Of a stretch of 64,000 bases of DNA, positions 40,292-49,564 are shown one piece after another. The number at the start of each line of letters is the position of its first letter. Positions within the stretch are counted from its first letter, which is position 1. This DNA comes from a bacterium (GTDB lineage: Bacteria; Vulcanimicrobiota; Xenobia; Xenobiales; Xenobiaceae): contig JALHDH010000009.1 in NCBI GenBank assembly GCA_022839105.1, forward strand, positions 1 through 64,000, read 5' to 3'. The translations under genes were made by a program, and so were the position numbers. The notes below the pieces were generated by a model. It was not told the DNA's origin and made no database searches. It worked only from the letters and a program-made list of their open reading frames with translations.

Positions 40292-41221
40292 TCAGCCGCT
40301 TCCGAAGCTCTCTCCGAGCTGCACCCGACGCCCCTGGACGAAGGCCCAGCCATCCATCCAGCCCTTCCCGGCGGGCTTGAGCTCCTTGAGGAGGATCGCT
40401 CCCTGGCCGGTGGCGACCACGGGGCCCAAGCCCCTCTCCAGGGCCACCACCGTCCCGGGTTCGGCCTCGGCCCCGGGACAGAGCTCCGCGCGCCCGAGCT
40501 TGACGGGTTCCCCTCGCCAGGAGGTCGAGGCCGCGGGATCGTGGGCCAGGGCGCGCAGGAAGTCCCGGACCCTCGAGGCGGGCAGGGACCAGTCCACGAG
40601 CAGATCCTCCTTGCGCAGGGGCCGGGTATAATCGCCTTCCGGCGGCTGGGGTGTGGCCGACAGGGTCCCGTCATGCAGGCCCCGGACGGTCTGGACCAGC
40701 ACCTCTCCCCCCTGCACGGCCAGGCGTTCGGCCAGTTGCTGACCGGTCTCCTCGGGGCCGATCGGGACCCTCACCTGCATCAGGAGGTCTCCCGTATCGT
40801 AGCCCTCGTCCATCAGGAAGGTGGTCAGGCCGGTCTCGGAGTCCCCGTTCATCAGGGCGGCCTGGATGGGAATCGCGCCGCGATAGCGTGGCAGCAGCGA
40901 GGGGTGCAGGTTGATGCAGCCCAGGCGGGGCAATTCCAGGATTGCCGGAGGAATCAACCGCGAGTAGGCGGCCACCAGGATGATGTCCGGCGAGAGCCGG
41001 GTCAATTCCTCGAGAAAGCCGGGGTCCCGAACCCGGGCCGGCTGGAGGACCTTCAAGCCCAGGTCCAGGGCCCGGGCCTTGACCGGGGTCGGCGCCACCT
41101 TCAGCCCGCGGCCCCGGGGACGATCCGGCTGGCTGACGACGGCCAGCACTTCGAAGTCGGCAGCCAGCGCCTCCAGGGAGGGGACGGCAAACCGGGGAGT
41201 GCCCATGAAAACGACGCGCAT
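40292..41221 (-). CDS. fmt: Methionyl-tRNA formyltransferase
   Basis: A 309-residue enzyme that formylates initiator Met-tRNA. The catalytic stretch INLHPSLLPRYRGAIPIQ, with the preceding VAAYSRLIP, and the later MDEGYDTGDLL are standard. The N-terminus MRVVFMGTPRFAVPSLEAL is diagnostic and fixes the start. The C-terminal OB-like domain is present (VDWSLPASRVRDFLRAL onwards). It is 80 bases downstream of def on the same strand, the classical def-fmt pair. Confidence 0.97.
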   Translation of the reverse strand: MRVVFMGTPRFAVPSLEALAADFEVLAVVSQPDRPRGRGLKVAPTPVKARALDLGLKVLQPARVRDPGFLEELTRLSPDIILVAAYSRLIPPAILELPRLGCINLHPSLLPRYRGAIPIQAALMNGDSETGLTTFLMDEGYDTGDLLMQVRVPIGPEETGQQLAERLAVQGGEVLVQTVRGLHDGTLSATPQPPEGDYTRPLRKEDLLVDWSLPASRVRDFLRALAHDPAASTSWRGEPVKLGRAELCPGAEAEPGTVVALERGLGPVVATGQGAILLKELKPAGKGWMDGWAFVQGRRVQLGESFGSG

Positions 41222-41301
41222 CGGAGCCTCCGGTGTGGGGATGCCGGCGGCTTCGCGTCCGGGCTCCGAGGCCCTCCCCCCACGAAGCCCTGCAGGGTCG
41301 A

Positions 41302-41817
41302 TCAGACCTGCTGGCCGGGCAGTGGCCCCTCCTCGGAGGCCATCTCGGAATCCTCCTCCGGAGTCACCTGACGCACGTCGCTCGCCTTGTCGGTGAAGAG
41401 CACCCCGTCGAGGTGATCCACCTCGTGCTGGAAGACCCGGGCCAGGAGGCCCTGAGCCTGAAGCTTGAGAGGACGGCCCTGCTCATCCAGGCCCCGGACC
41501 AGGACCTCGAGGGATCGCCAGACATCCCCCTGGACCCCGGGAATCGAGAGGCAGCCTTCGGTGGCCAGCTCCTCCTCCTCGCCGAGCAGGGTGAGCTTGG
41601 GATTGACCACGCAGATCGGTCCATCCCCGATATCGACCACGATGGCTCTCTGGGAGATTCCCACCTGGGGCGCCGCCAGACCGATCCCCTGGGAGGCGTA
41701 CATGGTCTCCACCATGTCTTCGAGCAATCGGCGGATCCGCGCATCGACCTGGGCGACGGGGCGCGCCTTCTGACGCAGGATGGGGGCCGGGACGAGCTTG
41801 AGTTCCAGGGTGGCCAA
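41302..41817 (-). CDS. def: Peptide deformylase
   Basis: A 171-residue metalloenzyme that removes the N-formyl group from new proteins. All three motifs are present: GIGLAAPQ at 44-51, EGCLS with Cys89, and HEVDH with His131, Glu132 and His135. The start is TTG 41817, two bases after the upstream stop; no ATG is near the expected start and the TTG form gives the normal length. It is coupled to the secreted-protein gene before it and followed by fmt. Confidence 0.95.
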   Translation of the reverse strand: MATLELKLVPAPILRQKARPVAQVDARIRRLLEDMVETMYASQGIGLAAPQVGISQRAIVVDIGDGPICVVNPKLTLLGEEEELATEGCLSIPGVQGDVWRSLEVLVRGLDEQGRPLKLQAQGLLARVFQHEVDHLDGVLFTDKASDVRQVTPEEDSEMASEEGPLPGQQV

Positions 41818-41819
41818 GA

Positions 41820-42719
41820 CTATCGCCCCCCGCCGTCCTGCCCCTCGGGAGGGGCTTCCTTCTCGGGTTCCGACTGGAGTTGATGCTCGACGATCACCTT
41901 GGGGGTGACCTGGATCCGGTTGTAGTTGTACCAGACGGGAGGCTCGGGCGTGAAGTCCACCTGCGCGCCGGGACGCATCAGGCCGATCGGGTGGGTCCAT
42001 TCGTGGACGACTTCGTTGGCCAGGTTCATCAGGCGCAGATGCAGGGTGACCTTCTCCAAGGGCTTGTCCGAACCGTTCCGGATGCTGGTCGAGGTCCGGA
42101 CCTCACCCACGAAGCTGGTCCCGGGGGTGGTGCTGTCCGAAAAGTCGGTCTTGAGGATCTGGATCGGCGAGAGGCGGTTCGTCCCGTCGGTCTCGACCAT
42201 CCCGGGGGCCTTCGAGCCGTCCGAGGCGGGCTTGCCCGGCTCGGAGGCGGCGCTCCCGCCAGGGGAGGCCGGGGCGTCCGAGGCGGCAGGCGTCTGGCTG
42301 ACCTGGATCCGGGATACCGGAACATTGAGGTCCGCCATTCCCAGGGCCGGCATCGGACGATAGGACAGGCCCATCACCCGGGCCAGATCGACCAGGGAGA
42401 CGAAGCCACGGCCCTGGACTTCGACCAGGGAGAGGGCCAGGGGCTTCCCGTCCAGGCTCAACTGCAGATCGGAGCCGACCAGGGCCGGGCCTCCGCCGGA
42501 ACGGCGGGAGATATCGACCCGGGTGCCGTCCAATGTCCAGGAATACCCGATGGCCTGGAGGAGGGTTCCCAGTTCCGCGTGCAACTGCCCGCCCCGGGTC
42601 ACGGTCGCCCCCTGGAAGGGGCGATTCTTCACATACAGCTCCAGGTCGGCTGCCTGGACCGCCGTCCCGAAGACGAGGAGCGCCAGGGCCAGGACCAGGG
42701 CTCGAAGTTTCCAGTTCAT
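41820..42719 (-). CDS. Exported protein with copper-amine-oxidase-N-like domain
   Basis: A 299-residue exported protein. The signal peptide is KLRALVLALALLVFGTAVQA. Residues about 25-125 look like a copper-amine-oxidase N-terminal or stalk-type domain (LYVKNRPFQGATVTRGGQLH, then LLQAIGYSWTLDG and GRGFVSLVDLARVMGLSYR), which often binds cell-wall or surface partners. A Pro/Ser/Gly linker is followed by an Ig-like beta domain with an Asn/Pro-rich strand (PPVWYNYNRIQVTPKVIVEH). Function unknown. AGGAGG is seven bases before ATG 42719. It sits between priA and def. Confidence 0.7.
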   Translation of the reverse strand: MNWKLRALVLALALLVFGTAVQAADLELYVKNRPFQGATVTRGGQLHAELGTLLQAIGYSWTLDGTRVDISRRSGGGPALVGSDLQLSLDGKPLALSLVEVQGRGFVSLVDLARVMGLSYRPMPALGMADLNVPVSRIQVSQTPAASDAPASPGGSAASEPGKPASDGSKAPGMVETDGTNRLSPIQILKTDFSDSTTPGTSFVGEVRTSTSIRNGSDKPLEKVTLHLRLMNLANEVVHEWTHPIGLMRPGAQVDFTPEPPVWYNYNRIQVTPKVIVEHQLQSEPEKEAPPEGQDGGGR

Positions 42720-42797
42720 AGAATCCCTCCTCATACTTCCCCTTGCGGTGAGAGGCCTCGGGGAGGGAGGAAGTTTCCCTCCTGGGGCAAGACCCGG

Positions 42798-44795
42798 CTA
42801 CATCAGGCTCTGGGGGTCCGGATCCGCAAAGACGTGGAAATCGGGGCCCTCCGGAGGCCGCAGATAGTTCCGCACGCCATCCATCAGTTCCTGCACTTTC
42901 GGCCCCTTCAACAGCAGGTGCCAGCGATGACGGCCCCGCAGACGCTCGACCGGACAGGGGGCCGGACCGACGACCCTGGCCTGGCGCAGATGAGCTGAGA
43001 GGCTCCTGCCGATCCGGATGGCCTCCGCCTCGGCGCGGTCCGGATCGGGATGCGTGAGCAGCACCCGGACCAGTCGGCAGAAGGGGGGATAGAGAGCCTC
43101 CTTCCGGATGGCCATCTCGCTGTGGAACATCGCCTTGTAGTCGTGGGTCGCAGCGGCCAGCAGACAGGGATGCTCGGGGTCCATGGCCTGGAGGAGGACC
43201 TCGCCGGGGCGCTCTCCCCGGCCCGCGCGCCCCGCAACCTGGGCCAGCAACTGGAAGGTCCGCTCGGCAGCCCGGAAATCCGGCATGTGCAGCTCGGCAT
43301 CAGCCCGGACGACGCCCACCAGGGTGACCGAGGGGAAGTCCAGTCCCTTGGCGATCATGCGGGTGCCCACCAGGACCCGGGCCTGACCGCTGCCAAAGCG
43401 CTCGAGAAGCCTGCGGTGGGCCCCGGCCCCCGAGGTGGTGTCGCTGTCCATCCGGACCACCGGGACTCCCGGCACGAGTTCCTGGACCTCCGCCTCCAGG
43501 CGCTCGGTTCCGGCGCCACCGGTCCGGAAGCGGCTTCCCTGGCAGCCCGGACACACTTCGGGGGGAGGCTCCTGGTGCAGGCAATAGTGGCATCGCACCA
43601 GGCCCCGAGCCCGATGCCAGGTCAAGGAGATGCTGCACTCCGGGCAGGTGGGCACGAAGCCGCACTCCTGGCACTGGAGGAAGCTGGCGAATCCCCGACG
43701 ATTCAGGAGCAGGACCACCTGCTCGTCCTGGGCGATCCGATCCCGAAGGGCCTCCCCGAGATCCGGCGAGAGAAGGCGTCCCCTTCTCAGATGGGCTCGC
43801 ATGTCGACGATCCGGACCGAGGGCAACGGCCTGCCACCGGGCCGGCCGGGCAACTCGATCAGACGGAACCTCCCCTGCCGGGCCAGGTGATAGGATTCCA
43901 GCGAGGGCGTGGCGCTGCCGAGCACGACGCCGGCCCCCACCTGGGCTGCCCTCTGGAAGGCCACCTGCCGGGCATGATAGCGGGGAGCCCCTTCCTGCTT
44001 GTAGGAGGTTTCGTGCTCTTCATCGACCACGAAGAGGCCGGGCCGCTCCAGAGGCGCGAAGACCGCCGAACGGGTCCCCAGGGCCACGTTGAGGTCCCCC
44101 CGCCGCAGGCTCCACCACTGCTCGCGTCGCTCGAGATCGGGAAGGCCGGAATGCAGGACTCCGACCGTGCCCCCCAGCCTCCCCCGATAACGCTCGACCG
44201 CCTGTGGGGTCAAGGCCAGCTCCGGAACCAGCACCACGGCCTGGCGGCCCTCTTCGAGCACCTCCTGGACGGCGCGCAGGTACACCTCGGTCTTGCCGCT
44301 CCCGGTCACCCCGTGCAGCAGGACCGTCCCCCCGACGGCGCGAGCTTCCCGAATCGCCTCCAGGGCCAGTTCCTGGGCCCGGTTCGGGGCGATCTCGGGG
44401 TAGGCCGCAACCGGTTCGGCGGGCGGAAGGGAACGTGTCCGGGAACGGCGGGTCGCGGCCCGGGCCGCGCGCGCCCGCCGGAGCACGGGGCCGGGAACGG
44501 CCGACTGAAGGGATTCGAGCCAGGTGCAACCGTAGAATCGACGCATCCAATCGGCCAGACCCAGGAGATCCTGACCCCAGAAGGGCGTGGGGTCCAGGAC
44601 CCTCAGGAGCGGCCGGAGATGATGCGAGAGGGCCTCGGCCCCCGGGTCATGGAGGATCTCCAGCACGAAGCCGACCAGGCGGCGGGGTCCGAAGGGGACC
44701 TCGACGGTGCTTCCGACCTGGACCCCTCCCTGAAGCTCCGGGGGGATTCCATAGGTGAAGGGGCGATTCAGGGCCCGTGCGGTGACCTCCACCAC
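42798..44795 (-). CDS. priA: Primosomal replication restart helicase PriA
   Basis: A helicase of 665 residues as annotated. The Walker A motif is LLHGVTGSGKTEVYL, the DEAH-type motif is LFVVDEEHETSYKQEGAPRY, and eight zinc cysteines appear as CQECG, CPECS, CHYC and CPGC. The helicase C-lobe has VLVGTRMIAKGLDFP and QVAGRAGRGERPGE. It reloads the replisome at stalled forks. GTG 44795 is the only usual start codon close by, but the frame is open upstream (YARVVV), and normal PriA begins with that strand, so the true N-terminus may lie about 5-15 codons earlier with a rare start. Confidence 0.95.
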   Translation of the reverse strand: MVEVTARALNRPFTYGIPPELQGGVQVGSTVEVPFGPRRLVGFVLEILHDPGAEALSHHLRPLLRVLDPTPFWGQDLLGLADWMRRFYGCTWLESLQSAVPGPVLRRARAARAATRRSRTRSLPPAEPVAAYPEIAPNRAQELALEAIREARAVGGTVLLHGVTGSGKTEVYLRAVQEVLEEGRQAVVLVPELALTPQAVERYRGRLGGTVGVLHSGLPDLERREQWWSLRRGDLNVALGTRSAVFAPLERPGLFVVDEEHETSYKQEGAPRYHARQVAFQRAAQVGAGVVLGSATPSLESYHLARQGRFRLIELPGRPGGRPLPSVRIVDMRAHLRRGRLLSPDLGEALRDRIAQDEQVVLLLNRRGFASFLQCQECGFVPTCPECSISLTWHRARGLVRCHYCLHQEPPPEVCPGCQGSRFRTGGAGTERLEAEVQELVPGVPVVRMDSDTTSGAGAHRRLLERFGSGQARVLVGTRMIAKGLDFPSVTLVGVVRADAELHMPDFRAAERTFQLLAQVAGRAGRGERPGEVLLQAMDPEHPCLLAAATHDYKAMFHSEMAIRKEALYPPFCRLVRVLLTHPDPDRAEAEAIRIGRSLSAHLRQARVVGPAPCPVERLRGRHRWHLLLKGPKVQELMDGVRNYLRPPEGPDFHVFADPDPQSLM

Positions 44796-44838
44796 GACCC
44801 GTGCATACAGACTGTAGGAGGCAGGCTCGTCCGCGACC

Positions 44839-45762
44839 TCAACCCTCCTCGGGGGCCACCAGGAAAGCCTGGTTGAAGCCGTCCTTCTTCAGGGCCTCCA
44901 GGGCGGCCTGGGCACCCGGACGATCCGGGTAGGAGCCCACGTAGACCCGGAAGAGGTTGACTCCGTTGCGCGTGGAGTGCTCGATCCGGGAATCATGCCC
45001 CTTGGTCTTGAGCTGGCTGACCTGCTCCTGGGCGTTGGCCAGTTCGGCAAAGGAGCCGACCTGGACCCGCCAGGTGGTGACCCGCGGTGCCGAGGAGGGC
45101 GTGCGGGCCGGCGCCGGAGTGGAGGCGGCTCCGGAGGGGGCCCCGGCCGCCGGTGTGCGGATCGCGGCCGGACGGATCGGCTGCCCGGAGCCGGTGGACG
45201 GCGACGGCGAGGCCGCAGGCGAAGTCGAGGGGGACGGTGAGGGCGAAGGCGACGAGGCCGGTTCGGGCTCCGGTTCCGACCCGGCCGGGCGCGACGGGGC
45301 CTCGGGAGCCAGCATCTCCTCGGCCCGGGAAAGGACGTCCTCCGCCGAACGTCGGGCGCGGACGATCCGGTCCAGGCGATAGACCACCTTGCGGGGGAGC
45401 CGGTCCTCGAGCTCGACGATCCCCACGAAGAGGAGATCCTCTGCCAGGATGTTCAGCCTCTTCTCGCAGTACTGCCTCTCGCGCGGCTGATTGAAGTGGT
45501 AGGAATAGACCTGCAGGGTGCGGGCATGGGGGAAGCGATCCTTGCCCGCCTCCCCCTCGGTCTTCGCGGTCAGCAGACGGGTCATCTCGGCGATCAGGGC
45601 CTTCTCCTCGCGAAGCATGGCGGCATTGGCCTCGTCGCCGACGATCAGGATCGCCAGGCTGGGGGTCGTCTCCCGGGACTTCTCCTCGGCCCGGAGTCCG
45701 ACGGCCGACGCCAGCAAGACCACGCCCAGGCCAAGCACCAGGGCCAGAACCCGATACCCCAT
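44839..45762 (-). CDS. Exported SPOR-domain protein
   Basis: A 307-residue protein with an N-terminal signal or anchor (RVLALVLGLGVVLLASAVGL). A unique alpha/beta region (residues 25-140) follows, then a Pro/Ser/Ala-rich low-complexity linker (150-225) and a C-terminal SPOR domain (TTWRVQVGSFAELANAQEQV to ALKKDGFNQAFLV) of about 75 residues. SPOR domains bind denuded glycan strands at division septa. An upstream TTG at 45768 has better spacing to GGGAGG and may be the true start. The gene is downstream of the kinase-TPR gene. Confidence 0.82.
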   Translation of the reverse strand: MGYRVLALVLGLGVVLLASAVGLRAEEKSRETTPSLAILIVGDEANAAMLREEKALIAEMTRLLTAKTEGEAGKDRFPHARTLQVYSYHFNQPRERQYCEKRLNILAEDLLFVGIVELEDRLPRKVVYRLDRIVRARRSAEDVLSRAEEMLAPEAPSRPAGSEPEPEPASSPSPSPSPSTSPAASPSPSTGSGQPIRPAAIRTPAAGAPSGAASTPAPARTPSSAPRVTTWRVQVGSFAELANAQEQVSQLKTKGHDSRIEHSTRNGVNLFRVYVGSYPDRPGAQAALEALKKDGFNQAFLVAPEEG

Positions 45763-45916
45763 CCGCAAAGAACCATACCTCCCGCCTGATCGGACGGTTC
45801 TGGACCGTCCTGCTGCCTCCCCGACCGACCCGGAATGCCCCCGGGCCACCGGTGGGAAGGCGCAAATTTCCTGGCCACGGCCCCGAGTCCTGCCTGGACC
45901 GCCGGCACGGGCGAGC

Positions 45917-48900
45917 CTACTCGTGAAGCACCGACAGGCGTCCGGCCATCTTGCGCAGGCGCGGGACCTCTTCCTCCGGGGCCAGCTCCATGGCCTTCTG
46001 GAAGGCCCTGGCGGCTTCATCCATCTGCGCCAGGCTGGCGCAGGCCTTGCCGAGATCCGCGTGGATCCGCCAGTCGTGGTGCATGGTCTCGAGCGCCTTG
46101 CGATAGGACCAGGCCGCCTCGCCGAAGAGATCCTGGCGGAACTGGACGCGTCCGGTCAACCAGAGGAAGTAGCCTTCCTGATCGGGGAAGATCTGGGCCG
46201 CGCGGCGGAAGACGTCGACGGCATCCTGGAATCGTCCGGCCTTGCGCAGCACCCGACCCATCTCTTCGTGGAGTTCGGGCCGACGCGGGTCGTCCTGAAG
46301 GGCCTCCTGCATCAGGGTCACGGCGTTTCCCCAGTGCCCCTGCAGCCCCTGAATCCGGGCCTGGGTGATCCTCAGCTCGCTGCTGCGGGGTTCGGCCTCC
46401 AAGGCCCGATCCAGCCAGCGCTGGGCCCTGGCATAATCCTTGCGGGCGACGGCCACCTGGGCCAGACCGTGAAGCGCCCGGGCGTCCTGGGGATTGCGCT
46501 GCAGGGCGGCCTGGAAGACCTCCGCGGCCCGAGCCGGATTGTTGTTGGCCAGGTACGAGCGCCCCATGTCCACATAGGCCTCGCCCAGCATCCGCGTCTT
46601 CTCCTGGTTGCCCACCCGGGCCAGGAACTTGCGGAAGGACTCGACGGCCCGTTCATGTCGGCCGGCCTGGGCATAGGCCCGGGCCATCGAGAGATGCAGC
46701 AGGTACAGGTCCGGATCCAGGTCCAGGGCGCGCTCGTACTCGGCGATGGCCAGGTTGGTCAGGCCCTGCCGGGCCAGGGCCTGACCCAGCATGCCGTGGG
46801 CCTGGGCATCCGCCGGAGCCAGTTCCAGGCTGCGCTTGAGATCCCGGACGGCCTCCTCGTAGTCTCCCTGCTCGACGTGGAGCATTCCCAGGGCCTTGGG
46901 ATAGCTGGCATTGGTGTAGTCGAGTCGGGACGCCTTGGAGAGTTCGTGGATCGCCGAAGGAAGCTGACCCGAGCAGTAGTAGGCCATGGCCAGATCCTCG
47001 CGGAACTCGGGATTCACCGGATGCAGCTCGACGGCCTTGCGATAGGCCTGGACCGACTGTTCGTCATAGCGCTTCTTGAGGTAGATCCGACCGAGCCGAT
47101 GATGCAGCTCGGCACTGGCGGGATCCAGCTTGACGACCTCTTCGAAATGGCGCAGGGCGTCGTCGAGCCGACCCGAGCGCATGTGCAGTTCCCCCAACTG
47201 CCGGTGGATCTGCAGATCCCGAGGGTGGAACTCCAGGGCCTTGTCCAGGCGACGGACCGCCTCGGAGGTGCTTCCGTGGCGTTCCAGGAGTTGGGCCAGG
47301 CGCAGCGAGGCGTCCCGGTTGCCTCGATCCAGTTCCAGGGCCTCCTGGAGCTCCTGCGCTGCCAGGTGATCCTGGTTCTGGGCCTGGTAGATGGCCGCCA
47401 GCTCGGCCCGCAACGAGGCATCCCTCGTGTCGAGCTGGATGGCCATCCGCAGGGCCTGCTGGGCGTGGGAGTAGCGCCTCCGACGCGCGTAGAGCCGGGC
47501 CAGCAGGCTGTGGGCATGGGGATCCCGGGGGTCCAGCAGACAGGCCTGTTCCAGGAAGGGGATCGCCTCATCCAGGCGATCCGAGGCCGCCAGGATCAGC
47601 CCCAACTGGCGATTGGCCTCGAGATGCTCGGGTTGATGGGCGATCGCCTGGTGATACTGGTCGATCGCCGCGTCGATCCGGCCATGCTCGTGATACAGGA
47701 AGGCCAGACGGCAGCGGGTGTTGGAGTCGGCAGGATCCCGATCCAGGGCCGCGTGCAGGGTGGAGAGGACCTGATCGGGCTGCTCGGTCCTCTGGAAGAA
47801 ATCGGCCAGACCCAGGTAGGGGTCGGCGCTGTCCTCCATGAGCTCCACGGCCCGTTCCAGGCTCTCGCGGGCCCGACCGAACTCCTCGGTCTCCAGGTAG
47901 GCCCGCCCCAGGTACAGGTGGGCCTCGCCCAGCTCCTCGTCCCTGGAGAGGGCCTGCAGGAACTCGAAGATGGCCTCCTTGTAGCGCCCGTTGCGGTACA
48001 GGCCGAGCCCGGACTCCATGTGGGTCCGGGCTTCCCGGTCCACCACGAAGTGCGAGGGGGACAAGACCTCCCCGCACTCGACGCAGAGCTTGCGTTCGGA
48101 GGGGTTCTCGGCTCCGCAGCGGGCGCAGACGGTCCGGTTGACCTCGGGGCGCTCGGCCAGAAGGCGGCTCTGCTGGGCCTCGTCATCGCGCAGCCGATCC
48201 ATCAACTGGTCGATCCGCCCGGTGACCTGCTCCTGGCGGACGTTGGCCATCCAGGAGCTGCTGGCGATCCCACCGGTGGGGCCCTGGATGAAGGGATGGT
48301 AGGTCGAACTGGTCTGGGGCGCCGAGGGCGCGGCAGTTGGAGCCGGCGGGGCCTCCGACGCGGTGGCTCCAGCCACCGGGTAGCCCAGGGCCTCCGAGAC
48401 GGGGTCCCGTTCGGCCGGGCGCGGCGGAGGAGGCGGGGAAGCCTCGATCGGCGCCCTGGGCAAGGCGATCGCCAGCGGAGGCGCCGCCGGCGAGAAGGCC
48501 CGGGGAGGTGGCTTGGGGGGCTCGACGGGAGCCTCGGCCCGGGTCGCCTCCAGCGGAGCCCTCAAGGCCGGACCGGGGGCGGGGAAGACCGGGGTCGGAG
48601 GAGGTGGAGGGATCGAAGTCGGGGCCTTCCAGGAGGCAGGCTCCAGGGTGACCGGAGGAGAGGAAGGGGCCTCGAAGGCGGGCGGGCCGGAGCCGGGCAA
48701 CTCGACGTGCAGGCTGGAGCGCTTCAGGAAGTGCTCGAAGTCGGCGATGAACTCACCCAGGCCCTGATAGCGATCCTCGGGATCCTTGCGCAAGGAGCGC
48801 AGGATGATCATCTCCAGGGAGAGAGGGACCGAAGAGTTGAAGTCGCGCGGCGAAGGGGGTGGGGCCTCGGCCACCTTGCGGAACATCTCCAGAGGGTTGG

Positions 48901-49537
48901 AGGCGCTGAAGGGCCAGCGGCCGGTCACCATCTCGAAGAGGATCACGCCCAGGGAGTAGACGTCGGTGCGCGGGTCGGTCAATCGGCCCAGGGCCTGCTC
49001 GGGAGAGACGTAGGCGGCCGTGCCCATCACCTGGCCGACCTCGGTCAGGGAGTGGCTTCCCTCGAAGAAGGCCAGCCCGAAGTCCATGACCTTCACCTGG
49101 CCTGCCGAGGTGACCATGATGTTGTCGGGCTTGAGATCCCGGTGGATGACCCCGTTTTCGTGGGCGTAGCGGACGGCCTGCAGGACCTGCCAGAAGATCC
49201 GGAGCCTTTCCTCGAGGGCCTTTGAACCGGGCGCCTCCTCCTTGGAGAGGATCTCTCCCAGGGTCTGTCCCTCGACGAACTCCATGACGATGAAGTGGAT
49301 TTCGTCCACCTCCCCGATATCGTGGATCTTCACGATATAGGGGCTGTCCAGCCGGGCCGCGGTCTTGGCCTCCCGCAGGAAACGGTCGACCGCCTTCTGG
49401 GTCAGCTTCTTGGGAGGCAGGATCTTGATGGCCACCTGACGCTCGAGGACGGGGTCCTCTCCGCGATAGACCACGCCCATGCCCCCGCGGCCCAGTTCCT
49501 CGATGATCCTGTAACGACCGATATGGACGGGAGCCAT
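45917..49537 (-). CDS. Ser/Thr protein kinase with zinc ribbon and long TPR array
   Basis: A 1206-residue cytoplasmic protein. Residues 8-270 are a Hanks-type kinase with GRGGMG, Lys38, HRDLKPDN (Asp134), DFG (152-154) and SPE at 178-180, all intact. Residues 275-425 are Pro/Ala-rich. A zinc ribbon with four Cys (471, 474, 485, 488) precedes about 20 TPR units from about 505 to 1200, each near 34 residues (for example LGRAYLETEEFGRARESLER). The kinase lacks a transmembrane segment and PASTA domains, unlike PrkC. GGAGG is four bases from the ATG. No PP2C phosphatase is next to it. Confidence 0.95.
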   Translation of the reverse strand: MAPVHIGRYRIIEELGRGGMGVVYRGEDPVLERQVAIKILPPKKLTQKAVDRFLREAKTAARLDSPYIVKIHDIGEVDEIHFIVMEFVEGQTLGEILSKEEAPGSKALEERLRIFWQVLQAVRYAHENGVIHRDLKPDNIMVTSAGQVKVMDFGLAFFEGSHSLTEVGQVMGTAAYVSPEQALGRLTDPRTDVYSLGVILFEMVTGRWPFSASNPLEMFRKVAEAPPPSPRDFNSSVPLSLEMIILRSLRKDPEDRYQGLGEFIADFEHFLKRSSLHVELPGSGPPAFEAPSSPPVTLEPASWKAPTSIPPPPPTPVFPAPGPALRAPLEATRAEAPVEPPKPPPRAFSPAAPPLAIALPRAPIEASPPPPPRPAERDPVSEALGYPVAGATASEAPPAPTAAPSAPQTSSTYHPFIQGPTGGIASSSWMANVRQEQVTGRIDQLMDRLRDDEAQQSRLLAERPEVNRTVCARCGAENPSERKLCVECGEVLSPSHFVVDREARTHMESGLGLYRNGRYKEAIFEFLQALSRDEELGEAHLYLGRAYLETEEFGRARESLERAVELMEDSADPYLGLADFFQRTEQPDQVLSTLHAALDRDPADSNTRCRLAFLYHEHGRIDAAIDQYHQAIAHQPEHLEANRQLGLILAASDRLDEAIPFLEQACLLDPRDPHAHSLLARLYARRRRYSHAQQALRMAIQLDTRDASLRAELAAIYQAQNQDHLAAQELQEALELDRGNRDASLRLAQLLERHGSTSEAVRRLDKALEFHPRDLQIHRQLGELHMRSGRLDDALRHFEEVVKLDPASAELHHRLGRIYLKKRYDEQSVQAYRKAVELHPVNPEFREDLAMAYYCSGQLPSAIHELSKASRLDYTNASYPKALGMLHVEQGDYEEAVRDLKRSLELAPADAQAHGMLGQALARQGLTNLAIAEYERALDLDPDLYLLHLSMARAYAQAGRHERAVESFRKFLARVGNQEKTRMLGEAYVDMGRSYLANNNPARAAEVFQAALQRNPQDARALHGLAQVAVARKDYARAQRWLDRALEAEPRSSELRITQARIQGLQGHWGNAVTLMQEALQDDPRRPELHEEMGRVLRKAGRFQDAVDVFRRAAQIFPDQEGYFLWLTGRVQFRQDLFGEAAWSYRKALETMHHDWRIHADLGKACASLAQMDEAARAFQKAMELAPEEEVPRLRKMAGRLSVLHE

Positions 49538-49564
49538 CCTGCCTCCACCAGAATCTGGACCGGT

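Noticed and set aside
45917..48050. Repeated protein and DNA pattern that could suggest a tandem repeat or CRISPR array
   Set aside because: The period is about 102 bases with degenerate copies, and the translation is a normal TPR array.
45518..49225. A 1235-codon open frame opposite the kinase-TPR gene
   Set aside because: It is the mirror of a G+C-rich TPR array and shows only repetitive Leu/Gly/Gln composition; the minus strand has complete kinase motifs.
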